A stretch of 64,000 nt of DNA from Ruminococcus flavefaciens (GCF_900108555.1 NZ_FNWV01000007.1:1-64000), one strand, 5' to 3'. Positions 43,163-54,024 are shown, counted from the first letter of the stretch. Notes: generated by a model from the letters alone, not told the origin. Made by a program: numbers and translations.

Positions 43163-44236
43163 ATGAAGAAGGTCGTATCAGCTGTCGTATCGGCAGCAAT
43201 ATGCTTTACGTCTATGGCATCATTCCCTGTACTGGCTGCGGGCGTTCCGCAGGAATATATGGTTACAGGCGAAAACGTAGGCGAATCGGGCAAATGCGGT
43301 TCAAATGCCTACTGGAACTTTGAAGGCGGAAAGCTTTCTGTTACAGGCTCGGGAGCAATGGCAAACTGGACTTCAAGTGCGAAAGTACCGTGGGCCGATA
43401 TTGCGCAGCAGATCAATACTGTTGAGATCGAAAAAGGCGTAACAACTATCAGTTCGTATGCTTTTCTCGGCTGCTCAAGCCTCGGCTCTGTAACTATTCC
43501 CGACAGCGTGACTGAGATAGGAATGAGTACATTCACAGGGTGCAGATCACTTGTCTCTGTTGATATCCCTGCAAGTGTTACAGTCATAAGCAGAGAAGCG
43601 TTCAAGAACTGTTCTTCACTCAGCACTGTGATCGTCCGCAACAGGCTTTGCAAGATAGTAGGTGATTCGCTTACTATATGCAATTCGATCTCTGACAATA
43701 AAGGCGTTTTCAGCGGTACTATCATGGGCGTTGATAAATCGTGGGCTCAGACCTATGCAAGCTCCTTCGGATACAGCTTCAAGCTGCTGGGAGATCAGCC
43801 GATCACAACTACGACCACTTCAACAACAACGACAACGACAACGACTACTACAACCACAACAACTACTACTTCAACAACCACAACAACTACAAAAACCACA
43901 ACTACAACAGCTAAACCAACCACAACCTCTGCAACTTCTACTACAGTTCCGGTAACTACTACAACACCTGTTCCTCATAGTGAAGACTATATGCTTGGCG
44001 ATGTAAACGGAGACAAGCTTATAGACTCTGTTGACGCAAGCAAGGTGCTTGCAGAATATGCTGCTGTTTCATCAGGAAAGGCTTCAAAGCTCAGCGAAAC
44101 AGCATTCAAGGCTGCCGATGTTGACAAAAACGGCATGGCAGACTCAGTTGACGCTTCAAAGATACTGGCATACTACGCTTATACATCTTCTGAAAACGGA
44201 AACGTAAGATCATTATCGGAATTTTTAGAGAAATAA
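43163..44236 (+). CDS. secreted LRR_5 protein, Thr-rich linker, C-terminal dockerin
   Basis: 357 residues: signal peptide (1-26), a 40-residue start module ESGKCGSNAYWNFEGGKLSV, four LRR_5/BspA-type repeats (about 80-180; YAFLGCSSLGSVTIPDSVTE), a Thr-rich linker (about 213-272) with mixed Thr codons, and a dockerin (about 276-345; LGDVNGDKLIDSVDASKVLA, DVDKNGMADSVDASKILAYY). The next gene is a larger paralogue with the same N-terminal modules. Ribosome site GGGAGG. No promoter was recognised, so it may be read from the trk transcript. Confidence 0.87.
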   Translation: MKKVVSAVVSAAICFTSMASFPVLAAGVPQEYMVTGENVGESGKCGSNAYWNFEGGKLSVTGSGAMANWTSSAKVPWADIAQQINTVEIEKGVTTISSYAFLGCSSLGSVTIPDSVTEIGMSTFTGCRSLVSVDIPASVTVISREAFKNCSSLSTVIVRNRLCKIVGDSLTICNSISDNKGVFSGTIMGVDKSWAQTYASSFGYSFKLLGDQPITTTTTSTTTTTTTTTTTTTTTTSTTTTTTKTTTTTAKPTTTSATSTTVPVTTTTPVPHSEDYMLGDVNGDKLIDSVDASKVLAEYAAVSSGKASKLSETAFKAADVDKNGMADSVDASKILAYYAYTSSENGNVRSLSEFLEK

Positions 44237-44324
44237 AGCAAAAGCATAGATAGGGAGTGCATAGGGGAAATCAAAATAACACTTTCCGGAGGGGCGGATG
44301 GTGCTTGAGAATGGAGAAATATGC

Positions 44325-47300
44325 ATGAAAAAAATTGCTGCCGCAGCTATTGCGGTGATAATGAGCGTTTCATCAGCTTTTTGCTGCCCTCAGACAATAT
44401 CTGAGGCTGCTGTTCCTCAGATCATCTCTATTGAGGACAATACCGTACAGGAATCGGGCAAATGCGGAAACAGTGCTTACTGGAGCCTTGACGGCGGAAA
44501 ACTTTCTATCACGGGTACGGGAAATCTCGCGGACTGGCTGTCTTCCGATAAAGTACCGTGGAGCTCTTACAGGAGCCGTATCTCTTCCGTTGATATAGCC
44601 AGCGGGATAACCGGCATAGGTTCATATGCTTTTATGAACTGTTCGAGCCTTTCATCGGTAAATATTCCGAATACAGTAAAGGAATTGGGAATGAGCGCGT
44701 TCAATTCCTGTTCTTCACTTGGTTCTGTTGAACTGCCTGTAAGTGTTTCTGTTGTCAGCAGAGACTGCTTTAAGAATTGTTCTTCACTCAGAAGTATTAC
44801 TTTTTACAATAAAAATTGTAAGATAGTAAGCTCTTCCGAGACTATATGCAACAGCAGTAACGGCACTACAGGTTCGTACAGCGGAGTCATAAGAGGATAC
44901 AGCGGTTCATATGCCCAGTCTTATGCAAGCGGCTATAAATATCAGTTCCAGCTGCTCAGCGGTGAGCCGCCTGTGGCTACTACGACCACTGCAAAGCCAA
45001 CCACTACAACAACGACTACTACAACAAAGAAAACAACAACTACCACTACTACGACAACAACGACAACCACTACTACTACAACATCTGCGCAGGTAGTAAG
45101 TGTAAGTGCAAGTGTTGGCATAGGAAAAATGCCTAACAAGACCACCTATACAATGGGCGAGGCTCTCGACCTCAGCGGCGGTACAGTTCTGCGTTCGTAC
45201 AGAGAATTCTACAGCAACGGCAAATACGAAGATCATATCCTTGATCCTATCGACATGAAAGATGCTGCTTACTGGAGAGACGGTGTATACATAAATACCG
45301 AGGGCTTCAACAGCAATGAAGCAGGCAGACACAAAATAAGTGTCGGATATACTTACTCAAACTCTACAGCCTTTGCAGAGTTTGAGGTGGAAGTTGAGCC
45401 GCCAAAGACTACAACTACCACAACTACGACAACCACTACTACAACTACGACAACTTCTACAACAACGACTACTGCGACCACGACCGAAACTACTACATCT
45501 GTGTATGTTGTAAGTGTTGATCCGAAGATAGACATAGACAGCCTTCCGAATAAGACTACATATACTATAGGTGAGGATCTGGACTTCAGCGGCGGTTCTG
45601 TTATAAGGTGGTATACAGAGTACTACAGTGACGGTACACACGCTGATATCTTCCTCGAAAGCCTGAAAATGGACGAGCTTTCGTTCTGGAGAGACTCTGT
45701 ATATATCAATACATCGGCTTATGATAAAAACCGCGAAGGAAAATACACTATAAATGTGGGATATTCCGTTCAGGGAAGCGTTGTATATGCAGATTTCACG
45801 GTAGAAGTCGTAAAGCCTGCAACTACGACCACCACGACAACAACGACTACTACCACAACAGAGACAACGACAACTGCCACAACTACGACTGTCCATGTTG
45901 AAAGGGTAGCTGCAAGCCTTGAAATAGGTCATATGCCGAATAAGACCACTTATACGGCAGGCGAAGAGCTTGACCTCAGAGGAGGTACGCTTATCCGCTC
46001 TTACAGAGAGATCTACAGTGACGGTACATATAAGGACACGTTCCTTGATGCTGTTGATATGGATAAGGTAAATCCGAGAAGAAACGGTATCCGTCTTGAC
46101 GATATAGCCTTTGCCAATACTGAGGAAGGAACTTGTAATATAAGATTTATCTATATTTACAATGATTCCGAGGCGTTCGTTGAGCTTCCGATAAATGTGG
46201 AAGCTCCCGTAACGACTACAACTACCACCACAACCACTACAACGACAACAACTACCACCACGACTACTGCGCCTAAGAATGTAAAGCCATCCATACGTAT
46301 AGAGTCACTTCCTGATAAGGTGGATTATGAAATGTTCGAGCCATATGACCTTGCAGGCGGTACAGTAAGGATAGGTCATACAGGTCCTGACGGCAAAGAA
46401 AGGTCAGAGGTCGTTCCGATGGACGACAACAGAGTAATCAAAAAGACCGATTACAGGGCATGGGAAAGAGGAGAATATACATTTATCCTCAGTTATACCG
46501 AAAACGGCATTACCGTGACCGATTCGTTCGGAATGACTGTCGGCATTGTAAAAACGCCTATTACAACAGAAGCAACAACAACTACTACCACCACAACAAC
46601 TACGACGACAACAACGACTACGACTACCACAACAACTACTACCACAACCACAACTACGACCACTACAACGACTACAACAACAGAGCCTGTAACTACCACA
46701 ACGGCAGATCCTCATTTTACGGCTTCGATCGAAATAGTGAGAATGCCGCATCAGACCGAGTATGAGGTCGGCGAAGAATTAGACCTTTCAGGTCTGTATG
46801 TAGCTGTATATCATACTCAGGGCGGCGTAACACAGCGTATCTACAGAAGCGACAGAGTTGCTTCAAGTCCCGACCGCTATGAAGTAAGCGGATTTGACAG
46901 TCTTACTCCGGGCGTAAAGAATATCACGATAAAGTATAAGGTATTCAATGCAGATGCCAACGAGTGGGTATACGCGACCGTAGAGTTCGACGTAACGGTC
47001 AAGGAGAAGGAGACTACCACAACTACAACTACAACAACCACCACTACTACAACTACTACAACAACAACAACGACATCGACTACAACAGCTACTACCACCA
47101 CCACAACTCCGCCAGAGCCTGAGATAGTACTCGGCGATGTAAACGGAGACGGCAAGGTAGACTCAGTAGATGCCAGCAAGATACTTAAAGAATATGCCCG
47201 CGTTTCTACGGGATATGGCTCTATACTTGACGAAAGACAGAAGGCAGCAGCCGATGTTGACGGAAGCGGAAGAGTTGATTCCATTGACGCATCTAACGTA

Positions 47301-47366
47301 TTGGCGTTCTATTCTTATATTTCGGGCGGCGGTACTATAACCGACATGAAAGAATGGCTGAAATAA
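44325..47366 (+). CDS. giant LRR / five Ig-like / poly-Thr / dockerin surface protein
   Basis: 1013 residues: signal peptide (1-28), an ESGKCGNSAYWSLDGGKLSI module and LRR_5 repeats as in the preceding gene, then five Big_3-like Ig modules (MPNKTTYTMGEALDLSGGTV and relatives) of about 90-100 residues, each separated by poly-threonine, then a C-terminal dockerin (LGDVNGDGKVDSVDASKILK, DVDGSGRVDSIDASNVLAFY). One Thr tract is 36 codons long (46575-46682) and uses all four Thr codons. ATG at 44325 has GGAG at the right distance and gives a clean signal peptide; an in-frame ATG at 44298 does not. The linkers are likely extended and may be glycosylated. Confidence 0.85.
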   Translation: MKKIAAAAIAVIMSVSSAFCCPQTISEAAVPQIISIEDNTVQESGKCGNSAYWSLDGGKLSITGTGNLADWLSSDKVPWSSYRSRISSVDIASGITGIGSYAFMNCSSLSSVNIPNTVKELGMSAFNSCSSLGSVELPVSVSVVSRDCFKNCSSLRSITFYNKNCKIVSSSETICNSSNGTTGSYSGVIRGYSGSYAQSYASGYKYQFQLLSGEPPVATTTTAKPTTTTTTTTTKKTTTTTTTTTTTTTTTTTSAQVVSVSASVGIGKMPNKTTYTMGEALDLSGGTVLRSYREFYSNGKYEDHILDPIDMKDAAYWRDGVYINTEGFNSNEAGRHKISVGYTYSNSTAFAEFEVEVEPPKTTTTTTTTTTTTTTTTSTTTTTATTTETTTSVYVVSVDPKIDIDSLPNKTTYTIGEDLDFSGGSVIRWYTEYYSDGTHADIFLESLKMDELSFWRDSVYINTSAYDKNREGKYTINVGYSVQGSVVYADFTVEVVKPATTTTTTTTTTTTTETTTTATTTTVHVERVAASLEIGHMPNKTTYTAGEELDLRGGTLIRSYREIYSDGTYKDTFLDAVDMDKVNPRRNGIRLDDIAFANTEEGTCNIRFIYIYNDSEAFVELPINVEAPVTTTTTTTTTTTTTTTTTTTAPKNVKPSIRIESLPDKVDYEMFEPYDLAGGTVRIGHTGPDGKERSEVVPMDDNRVIKKTDYRAWERGEYTFILSYTENGITVTDSFGMTVGIVKTPITTEATTTTTTTTTTTTTTTTTTTTTTTTTTTTTTTTTTTTEPVTTTTADPHFTASIEIVRMPHQTEYEVGEELDLSGLYVAVYHTQGGVTQRIYRSDRVASSPDRYEVSGFDSLTPGVKNITIKYKVFNADANEWVYATVEFDVTVKEKETTTTTTTTTTTTTTTTTTTTTSTTTATTTTTTPPEPEIVLGDVNGDGKVDSVDASKILKEYARVSTGYGSILDERQKAAADVDGSGRVDSIDASNVLAFYSYISGGGTITDMKEWLK

Positions 47367-47430
47367 TAGCTAAGTATCTATGACAAAATCCCATGCAATA
47401 ATGGGAAAAATCACAAAAAATAATGAAAAT

Positions 47431-47473
47431 GGACGGCTTTTTGAGGATCACCCTTGACAAGCCGTCCTTTTTT
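47431..47473 (+). terminator. terminator overlapping the str promoter
   Basis: GGACGGCTT (47431-47439) and AAGCCGTCC (47459-47467) followed by TTTTTT. Its right arm and T-run lie within the spacer of the next promoter. Confidence 0.88.
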
Positions 47474-47482
47474 GGGTATAAT
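47454..47482 (+). promoter_or_regulatory. exact-consensus sigma-A promoter of the str operon
   Basis: TTGACA (47454-47459), 17 bases, TATAAT (47477-47482). The -35 shares its last base with the terminator right arm, and the terminator T-run falls in the spacer. Confidence 0.9.
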
Positions 47483-47553
47483 ATATCAGTGCGCAGACTC
47501 TATACCTTTTTATGGAAGGTCTGACGCTTATATTATTGAAAAGGAGGAAAAAT

Positions 47554-47970
47554 ATGCCTACATTTAACCAGCTCGTTCGTAAGGGAAGAAAGGATCTTGA
47601 GACAAAGTCTACAGCTCCTGCACTTCAGAAGGGTTACAATGCAAAGAAGAAGACACAGATCAACCAGAGCTCACCTCAGAAGAGAGGCGTTTGCACTGCT
47701 GTAAGAACTGCTACTCCTAAGAAGCCTAACTCAGCTATGAGAAAGATCGCCAGAGTTAAGCTCACAAACGGTTATGAAGTAACATCTTACATTCCTGGTA
47801 TAGGTCACAACCTTCAGGAACACAGCGTTGTTCTCATCAGAGGCGGACGTGTTAAGGATCTCCCTGGTGTGCGTTACCACATCATCAGAGGTACTCTTGA
47901 TGCACAGGGCGTTGCTAACCGTAATCAGGCTCGTTCCAAGTACGGTGCTAAGAAGCCTAAGCAGAAGTAA
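47554..47970 (+). CDS. rpsL: 30S ribosomal protein S12
   Basis: 138 residues: [64 protein letters not shown] and [10 protein letters not shown], all conserved S12 segments. The ATG at 47554 follows AAAGGAGG; the frame continues upstream but without support. First gene of the str operon, with strongly biased codons. Confidence 0.98.
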   Translation: MPTFNQLVRKGRKDLETKSTAPALQKGYNAKKKTQINQSSPQKRGVCTAVRTATPKKPNSAMRKIARVKLTNGYEVTSYIPGIGHNLQEHSVVLIRGGRVKDLPGVRYHIIRGTLDAQGVANRNQARSKYGAKKPKQK

Positions 47971-48200
47971 GATACTTCAGAGCAGTCAGCGGCAGGCTGC
48001 ATGAATAAAGCCGCACATTATCAATTGAATAGGATAACTACTACCGCAGGGTAATGCGGAGATCATATAGATTTATTCGATAGATCCTCTGCATTGGCTC
48101 CTGACACACCGATCGGCGAAGCAATGCCGATATACGGCAGTAACCGATCAGGTTTGAGTACCTATGAATTCATCAATCTATATGAAGGAGGGAAGCGAAA
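47971..48200 (+). other. rpsL-rpsG intergenic leader
   Basis: 230 bases without a credible gene. Contains ATAGATTTATTCGATAGATC and a longer pairing of CCGATCGGC with words around CCGATCAGG, so an S7-type autoregulatory structure is possible but not shown. Confidence 0.35.
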
Positions 48201-48671
48201 ATGCCAAGAAGAGGTAAAATCGCAAAGCGTGATGTATTACAGGATCCTGTATACAATTCAAAGCTCGTTACACGTCTTATCAACAATATCATGTTAGACG
48301 GTAAGAAGGGCGTTGCGCAGAAAATAGTTTACGGTGCATTTGAGATCGTAGCTGAAAAGACAGGCAAGGATGCTCTTGAGGTGTTCGAGCAGGCTATGGA
48401 GAATATCATGCCTGAGCTCGAAGTAAAGGCTCGCCGTCTCGGTGGTGCTACTTACCAGGTTCCTATGGAGGTTCGTCCTGAGAGAAGACAGACTCTCGGT
48501 CTCCGTTGGATCACTAAGTACTCCAGAGAGAGAAACGAGAAGACTATGAAGGAAAGACTTGCCGGTGAGATCCTCGATGCTCTTAACGGCACAGGCGGTG
48601 CTTGCAAGAAGCGCGACGATACACACAAGATGGCAGAGGCAAACAAGGCGTTTGCTCACTACCGCTGGTAA
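48201..48671 (+). CDS. rpsG: 30S ribosomal protein S7
   Basis: 156 residues: [60 protein letters not shown] and ARRY-type end KAFAHYRW, the conserved S7 sequence. GAAGGAGG ribosome site. It is 24 bases upstream of fusA. Confidence 0.98.
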   Translation: MPRRGKIAKRDVLQDPVYNSKLVTRLINNIMLDGKKGVAQKIVYGAFEIVAEKTGKDALEVFEQAMENIMPELEVKARRLGGATYQVPMEVRPERRQTLGLRWITKYSRERNEKTMKERLAGEILDALNGTGGACKKRDDTHKMAEANKAFAHYRW

Positions 48672-48695
48672 GCGTCATTGTAAAAGGAGTAAATT

Positions 48696-50774
48696 ATGTC
48701 AAGAGATTGTTCACTTGAAAATACAAGAAATATCGGCATAATGGCCCACATTGACGCAGGTAAGACCACAACCACAGAGCGTATCCTTTTCTACACAGGT
48801 GTTAACCACAAGATCGGTGAAACACATGAAGGTTCCGCTACTATGGACTGGATGGAGCAGGAGCAGGAGAGAGGTATCACAATTACTTCCGCTGCTACTA
48901 CTTGCTACTGGGCAGGCCACAGACTTAACATCATCGACACACCTGGCCACGTTGACTTTACAGTTGAGGTTGAGCGTTCACTTCGTGTACTCGACGGTTC
49001 TGTAACAGTTCTCTGTGCTAAGGGCGGCGTTGAGCCACAGTCAGAAACAGTTTGGAGACAGGCTGATAACTATAAGGTACCACGTATGGCTTATGTAAAT
49101 AAGATGGACATTATGGGTGCCAACTTCTATCATGTTATCGACATGATGAAGGACAGACTTAAGTGTAATGCTGTTCCGATCCAGCTCCCGATCGGTGCTG
49201 AGGACGAATTCAGAGGCATTATCGACCTCGTTGAGATGAAGGCTTACATTTATACAAACGATCTCGGTACAGACATCAAGGTTGAAGATATCCCTGATGA
49301 TATGAAGGAGATCGCTCAGAAGTATCATGATGAAATGGTTGAGCACGTTGCTGAGCAGGACGAAGCACTCATGGAGAAGTATTTCGAAGAGGGCGAGCTT
49401 ACTCAGGATGAGATCAAGAGCTGCATCAGAAAGGCTACAATAGCTAACCACATGGTTCCTGTAACCTGCGGTACTTCATACAAGAACAAGGGTGTTCAGA
49501 AGCTCCTCGATGCTATCATCGACTATATGCCTTCACCACTCGACGTTCCTGCTATCAAGGGTGTTAACCCTGATACAGAGCAGGAGGAGGAAAGACCTTC
49601 TTCTGATAACGAGCCATTCTCAGCTCTCGCATTCAAGATCGCTACTGACCCATTCGTTGGTAAGCTTGCGTTCTTCCGTGTATATTCTGGTGTTGTTAAT
49701 CAGGGTGATACAGTTCTCAACGCTACAAAGGACACTAAGGAGCGTTTCGGCCGTATCGTTCAGATGCACGCTAACCACAGAAAAGACCTTACAACTGTTT
49801 ACTCAGGCGATATCGCTGCAGCAGTAGGTCTCAAGAATACAACCACAGGTGATACACTCTGTGATGAAAAGCATCCTATCATTCTCGAGTCTATGGAATT
49901 CCCAGAGCCTGTTATCCAGCTCGCTATCGAGCCAAAGACAAAGGCTGGTCAGGAAAAGATGGGTATCGCTCTCGCAAAGCTTGCTGAAGAGGATCCTACT
50001 TTCAAGACATGGACAGATGAGGAAACAGGACAGACTATCATCGCTGGTATGGGTGAGCTTCACCTCGATATCATCGTTGACCGTCTCCTTCGTGAATTCA
50101 AGGTAGAGGCTAACGTTGGTGCTCCTCAGGTTGCTTATAAGGAAACTATCAAGGGCAGCGCAGACATCGACTACAAGTACAAGAAGCAGTCAGGTGGTTC
50201 AGGTCAGTACGGTCACGTTAAGATCAGAGTTACTCCTAACGAGTCTGGTAAGGGCTATGAGTTCACAAACGCTGTTGTCGGCGGTTCTATTCCTAAGGAA
50301 TATATCCCTGCTGTTGACGCAGGTATCCAGGGTGCAATGAAGGCTGGTATCCTTGCAGGCTACGAAGTAGTTGACGTTAAGGTAGAGCTTTACGATGGAT
50401 CATACCACGAAGTTGACTCGTCAGAAATGGCATTCAAGATCGCCGGTTCTATCGCTTTCAAGGAAGCTCTCAAGCAGGCTAACGCAGTTCTCATGGAGCC
50501 TGTTATGAAGGTTGCAGTTATCGTTCCTGATGAATATCTCGGAACAGTTATCGGTGACCTCAGCTCACGTCGTGGACAGATCCAGGGTCAGGAGTCAAGA
50601 TCTGGTTCAATCCAGGTTGACGCTCTCGTACCACTTTCAGAAATGTTCGGTTACACAAGCGACCTCCGTTCAAATACACAGGGTCGTGGACAGTACACTA
50701 TGGAACCACACAGCTATGAGGAAGTTCCAAAGAGCATCGCTGAAAAGATCATGGCTAACAGAGCTAAGAACTAA
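48696..50774 (+). CDS. fusA: elongation factor G
   Basis: Translocase GTPase, 692 residues. G1 is [19 protein letters not shown], switch segment [12 protein letters not shown]3 [21 protein letters not shown]4 NKMD. Domains II-V follow with the conserved [20 protein letters not shown] near the end. AAAGGAG precedes the ATG. Highly biased codon use. Part of rpsL-rpsG-fusA-tuf. Confidence 0.98.
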   Translation: MSRDCSLENTRNIGIMAHIDAGKTTTTERILFYTGVNHKIGETHEGSATMDWMEQEQERGITITSAATTCYWAGHRLNIIDTPGHVDFTVEVERSLRVLDGSVTVLCAKGGVEPQSETVWRQADNYKVPRMAYVNKMDIMGANFYHVIDMMKDRLKCNAVPIQLPIGAEDEFRGIIDLVEMKAYIYTNDLGTDIKVEDIPDDMKEIAQKYHDEMVEHVAEQDEALMEKYFEEGELTQDEIKSCIRKATIANHMVPVTCGTSYKNKGVQKLLDAIIDYMPSPLDVPAIKGVNPDTEQEEERPSSDNEPFSALAFKIATDPFVGKLAFFRVYSGVVNQGDTVLNATKDTKERFGRIVQMHANHRKDLTTVYSGDIAAAVGLKNTTTGDTLCDEKHPIILESMEFPEPVIQLAIEPKTKAGQEKMGIALAKLAEEDPTFKTWTDEETGQTIIAGMGELHLDIIVDRLLREFKVEANVGAPQVAYKETIKGSADIDYKYKKQSGGSGQYGHVKIRVTPNESGKGYEFTNAVVGGSIPKEYIPAVDAGIQGAMKAGILAGYEVVDVKVELYDGSYHEVDSSEMAFKIAGSIAFKEALKQANAVLMEPVMKVAVIVPDEYLGTVIGDLSSRRGQIQGQESRSGSIQVDALVPLSEMFGYTSDLRSNTQGRGQYTMEPHSYEEVPKSIAEKIMANRAKN

Positions 50775-50868
50775 AAAAGCTATCCGCCCGTTTTATGCGG
50801 ATATATGGGTAAAACGGGCATATATAATAAAATTACGTGATTCAGCTATAATTTTTTTACTGAAACAC

Positions 50869-50897
50869 TTGAATTTCCAGAAATAATCTGATATAAT
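50869..50897 (+). promoter_or_regulatory. internal promoter for tuf
   Basis: TTGAAT (50869-50874), 17 bases, TATAAT (50892-50897), 46 bases before the tuf ATG. Confidence 0.75.
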
Positions 50898-50943
50898 ACT
50901 ATTATACAGATTTCTGAAATCTATTCTAAGGAGGAATTTCCCA

Positions 50944-52143
50944 ATGGCTAAGGCTAAATTTGAAAGAACCAAACCCCATGTAAACATTGGTACAATCGGA
51001 CACGTTGACCACGGTAAGACAACTCTTACTGCTGCTATCACAAAGACTCTCGCTCTGAAGGGTCAGGCTCAGTATGAGGCTTACGATATGATCGATAAGG
51101 CTCCAGAAGAGAGAGAGCGTGGTATCACAATCAATACAGCACACGTTGAGTACGAGACAGACAAGCGTCACTATGCTCACGTTGACTGCCCAGGTCACGC
51201 TGACTACGTAAAGAACATGATCACAGGTGCTGCTCAGATGGATGGTGCTATCCTCGTTGTTGCTGCTTCTGATGGTCCTATGGCTCAGACAAGAGAGCAT
51301 ATCCTTCTTGCTCGTCAGGTTGGTGTTCCTGCAATCGTTGTATTCATGAACAAGGCTGACCAGGTTGATGACGAAGAGCTCCTCGAGCTCGTAGAGATGG
51401 ATATCCGTGATCTTCTCTCAAGCTATGATTTCCCTGGCGACGAAACACCTATCATCAAGGGTTCAGCTCTTGCAGCTCTTAACGCTCCTGATGATCTTAA
51501 CGATCCAGCTTACAAGCCAATCCTCGACCTCATGGACGCTGTTGATGAGTACATCCCAAGCCCTGAGAGAGACGATGCTAAGCCATTCCTTATGCCTATC
51601 GAGGATACTATGACAATTTCAGGTCGTGGTACTGTTGTTACAGGTAGAGTAGAGCGTGGAAAGCTCAACGTAAACGAGCCTGTTGAGATCGTTGGTCTTT
51701 CTGACGAGAAGCTCAACACAGTTGTTACAGGTCTTGAAATGTTCAGAAAGACTCTTGACTTCTGTGAGGCTGGTGATAACGTTGGTGCTCTTCTCCGTGG
51801 TATCACAAGAGATCAGGTTGAGCGTGGACAGGTTCTTTGTAAGCCAGGCTCAATCCACCCACACACAAAGTTCAGCGGTCAGGTTTACGTACTGAAGAAG
51901 GAAGAGGGCGGCCGTCATACTCCTTTCTTCAACAACTACAGACCTCAGTTCTACTTCAGAACTACAGACGTTACTGGCGTTGTAAGTCTTCCAGCTGATA
52001 AGGAAATGTGTATGCCTGGCGATAACGTTGCTATGGACGTTGAGCTCATCACTCCTATCGCTATCGAAGAAGGACTCCGTTTCGCTATCCGTGAGGGTGG
52101 TAGAACAGTTGGTTCAGGCGTTGTTACAAAGATCAACGAATAA
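50944..52143 (+). CDS. tuf: elongation factor Tu
   Basis: 399 residues: G1 [20 protein letters not shown], switch [16 protein letters not shown]3 [21 protein letters not shown]4 NKADQVDD, and C-terminal [11 protein letters not shown] and [20 protein letters not shown] ribosome site. It has its own promoter besides str read-through. A terminator follows. Confidence 0.98.
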   Translation: MAKAKFERTKPHVNIGTIGHVDHGKTTLTAAITKTLALKGQAQYEAYDMIDKAPEERERGITINTAHVEYETDKRHYAHVDCPGHADYVKNMITGAAQMDGAILVVAASDGPMAQTREHILLARQVGVPAIVVFMNKADQVDDEELLELVEMDIRDLLSSYDFPGDETPIIKGSALAALNAPDDLNDPAYKPILDLMDAVDEYIPSPERDDAKPFLMPIEDTMTISGRGTVVTGRVERGKLNVNEPVEIVGLSDEKLNTVVTGLEMFRKTLDFCEAGDNVGALLRGITRDQVERGQVLCKPGSIHPHTKFSGQVYVLKKEEGGRHTPFFNNYRPQFYFRTTDVTGVVSLPADKEMCMPGDNVAMDVELITPIAIEEGLRFAIREGGRTVGSGVVTKINE

Positions 52144-52172
52144 TTTAGTGCTCATAAAAATATAACGACTTT

Positions 52173-52205
52173 AGGCGGTCGTGCTTATAGCATGGCCGCC
52201 TTTTT
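52173..52205 (+). terminator. intrinsic terminator of tuf
   Basis: GGCGGTCGTGC TTATA GCATGGCCGCC (imperfect 11-bp stem) followed by TTTTT. Confidence 0.9.
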
Positions 52206-52249
52206 ACGTTATCACATTGTTATAAAATAGTCAAAGGCAGGTCGATATT

Positions 52250-53161
52250 ATGGAATACATTCTACAGACCCAGCAGCTCAGTAAGCAGTACGGAAAATTT
52301 CATGCACTTACCAATCTTACTTTAAATGTTCCAAAGGGTGCAATATATGGTATGGTCGGACGAAACGGCGCAGGTAAAACTACATTAATCCGTATTATCA
52401 CGGGTCTTAACAATCCTACTTCGGGTGAATACTCACTTTTCGGAGTAAAGAATAGTGACAAGAAGCTTCTTGAAGTCAAGAGAAAGACAGGAGCTGTTGT
52501 CGAAACACCTTCACTTCACCCCGATATGTCTGCAAGAGATAATCTTATCCAGCAGACAAAGGCTCTCGGCATATCAAACGATAAGATAGATGAGCTCCTC
52601 AAGCTTGTAGGTCTTGCTAATACAGGCAAGAAAAAGGCTAAGGACTTCTCTCTCGGTATGCGTCAGAGACTTGGTATAGCTTTCTCACTTGTTGGTGATC
52701 CCGAATTTCTTATCCTTGACGAGCCTATAAACGGTCTCGACCCACAGGGTATCATTGAAGTTCGTGAGACCATTCTCCGCCTCAATCAGGAAAAGGGCAT
52801 CACTATCCTTATCTCAAGCCATATCCTCGATGAGCTTGCTCGTCTTGCAACACATTACGGCTTTATCGAGCAGGGTCATGTTATCAAGGAAATGAGTGCC
52901 GAGGAGCTTGAAAAAGCTTCACGCAGATATGTTCGCATTAACGTTAATGATACAGCTGCTCTTGCAGAGGTACTCAACGGTATGGGTGCTGAATTCAATA
53001 TCACATCAGAAAATGAGGCTGAGATCTATACACCTGTACAGGTAACTCCTCTTGTACTCGCTCTCAATGAGAAGAACTGCTTCGTTAACTCCATGTCAGA
53101 GAATCACGAAAGTCTCGAAAGCTATTTCATGAATCTTGTAGGAGGTGCTCAGAATGTCTAA
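52250..53161 (+). CDS. ABC transporter ATP-binding protein (BcrA-like)
   Basis: 303 residues. Walker A GMVGRNGAGKTTLIRIITGL, Q-loop region, signature FSLGMRQRLGIAFSLVGDPE, Walker B FLILDEPINGLDPQGI and switch His in ILISSHILDEL. The type resembles lantibiotic/bacitracin self-protection ATPases (BcrA group). Its stop overlaps the start of the permease gene. The transported substrate cannot be told from the sequence. Confidence 0.93.
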   Translation: MEYILQTQQLSKQYGKFHALTNLTLNVPKGAIYGMVGRNGAGKTTLIRIITGLNNPTSGEYSLFGVKNSDKKLLEVKRKTGAVVETPSLHPDMSARDNLIQQTKALGISNDKIDELLKLVGLANTGKKKAKDFSLGMRQRLGIAFSLVGDPEFLILDEPINGLDPQGIIEVRETILRLNQEKGITILISSHILDELARLATHYGFIEQGHVIKEMSAEELEKASRRYVRINVNDTAALAEVLNGMGAEFNITSENEAEIYTPVQVTPLVLALNEKNCFVNSMSENHESLESYFMNLVGGAQNV

Positions 53162-53891
53162 TTTACTCGCAGAAGGTTTCAGACGACTCTTTAAAGGAAA
53201 GCGTTTTTACATTGTTCTTGTTATTATAATGGCTATCCCCGCAGCTGCCTGTATATTCATAAAGATCTTTGAGAAAAGCAAAGTGAATGTCGGCGACGGA
53301 TTAGTATTCGCTATGATAGGCACAATGACTATGTTCATAAGCATTGCCGCAGGTCTGTTTATCGTACAGGATTTTAAGAACAATACAATACGAAATAAAA
53401 TAATCATCGGTCATTCAAGGACTAATATTTATCTTGCAAATCTGATAATATCATTGACGGTTGCCTTTATTTATCAGGTAGCTTACTGGCTCGTACTTAT
53501 TGCATTCAGTAAAACTTTGCAGAAATTCAAATCATTCCCAGGCACGGAAGTTTTCCTTAATATGCTTTTTACAATTGTTATCTTATTTGCATTCACAAGC
53601 TGTTTTGTATTCCTCTGCACTTCAATGAGAAATACAGGCGGTTATGTACTTTCACTTATGCTTGATACAATTGTAACTATGATAGCAGGTATTATATATA
53701 CTTTCGTAAAAAATAAGATAGTCAGAAATGTTATTGAGTATGGTCTTCCAAGCGTGCAGATAGACGGATTTAAGTATAATCCAACAAATGTTGACGATAA
53801 GTTATGGCTGATGATACTTATTGATCTTGGTATATGCGTTGTTTCAACCATTGCAGGTATAGCAATATTCAAAAAAGCTGACCTTAAATAA
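53154..53891 (+). CDS. ABC transporter permease (ABC-2 type)
   Basis: 245 residues with six membrane helices (about 16-35, 50-72, 93-115, 130-155, 163-185 and 219-240), an ABC-2-like exporter subunit. Overlaps the ATPase gene by eight bases. ATG at 53154 follows GGAGG at 53141-53145. One permease plus one ATPase fits a homodimeric export or resistance transporter. Confidence 0.88.
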   Translation: MSNLLAEGFRRLFKGKRFYIVLVIIMAIPAAACIFIKIFEKSKVNVGDGLVFAMIGTMTMFISIAAGLFIVQDFKNNTIRNKIIIGHSRTNIYLANLIISLTVAFIYQVAYWLVLIAFSKTLQKFKSFPGTEVFLNMLFTIVILFAFTSCFVFLCTSMRNTGGYVLSLMLDTIVTMIAGIIYTFVKNKIVRNVIEYGLPSVQIDGFKYNPTNVDDKLWLMILIDLGICVVSTIAGIAIFKKADLK

Positions 53892-53898
53892 TAAATTC

Positions 53899-53927
53899 AG
53901 AAGCTTCCTTCGGGGAGCTTCTTTTTT
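53899..53927 (+). terminator. intrinsic terminator
   Basis: AGAAGCT TCC TTC GGG GAGCTTCT followed by TTTTTT. Confidence 0.9.
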
Positions 53928-54024
53928 ATGCACTTTTCCGTAATGATGATACTATATTATATGTTGAAATAGATACCAAAACATCAAAAAACAAATATGC
54001 ACAGTAAAAAAGTACTATATTTCA

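Noticed and set aside
46493..46699. Poly-valine frame on the minus strand
   Set aside because: It is the complement of a poly-threonine tract in the true gene and has no ribosome site. The same holds for similar frames at 44942, 45353 and 46877.
48094..48297. 67-codon frame between rpsL and rpsG
   Set aside because: It lacks a ribosome site and runs into rpsG in another frame; leader RNA is more likely.
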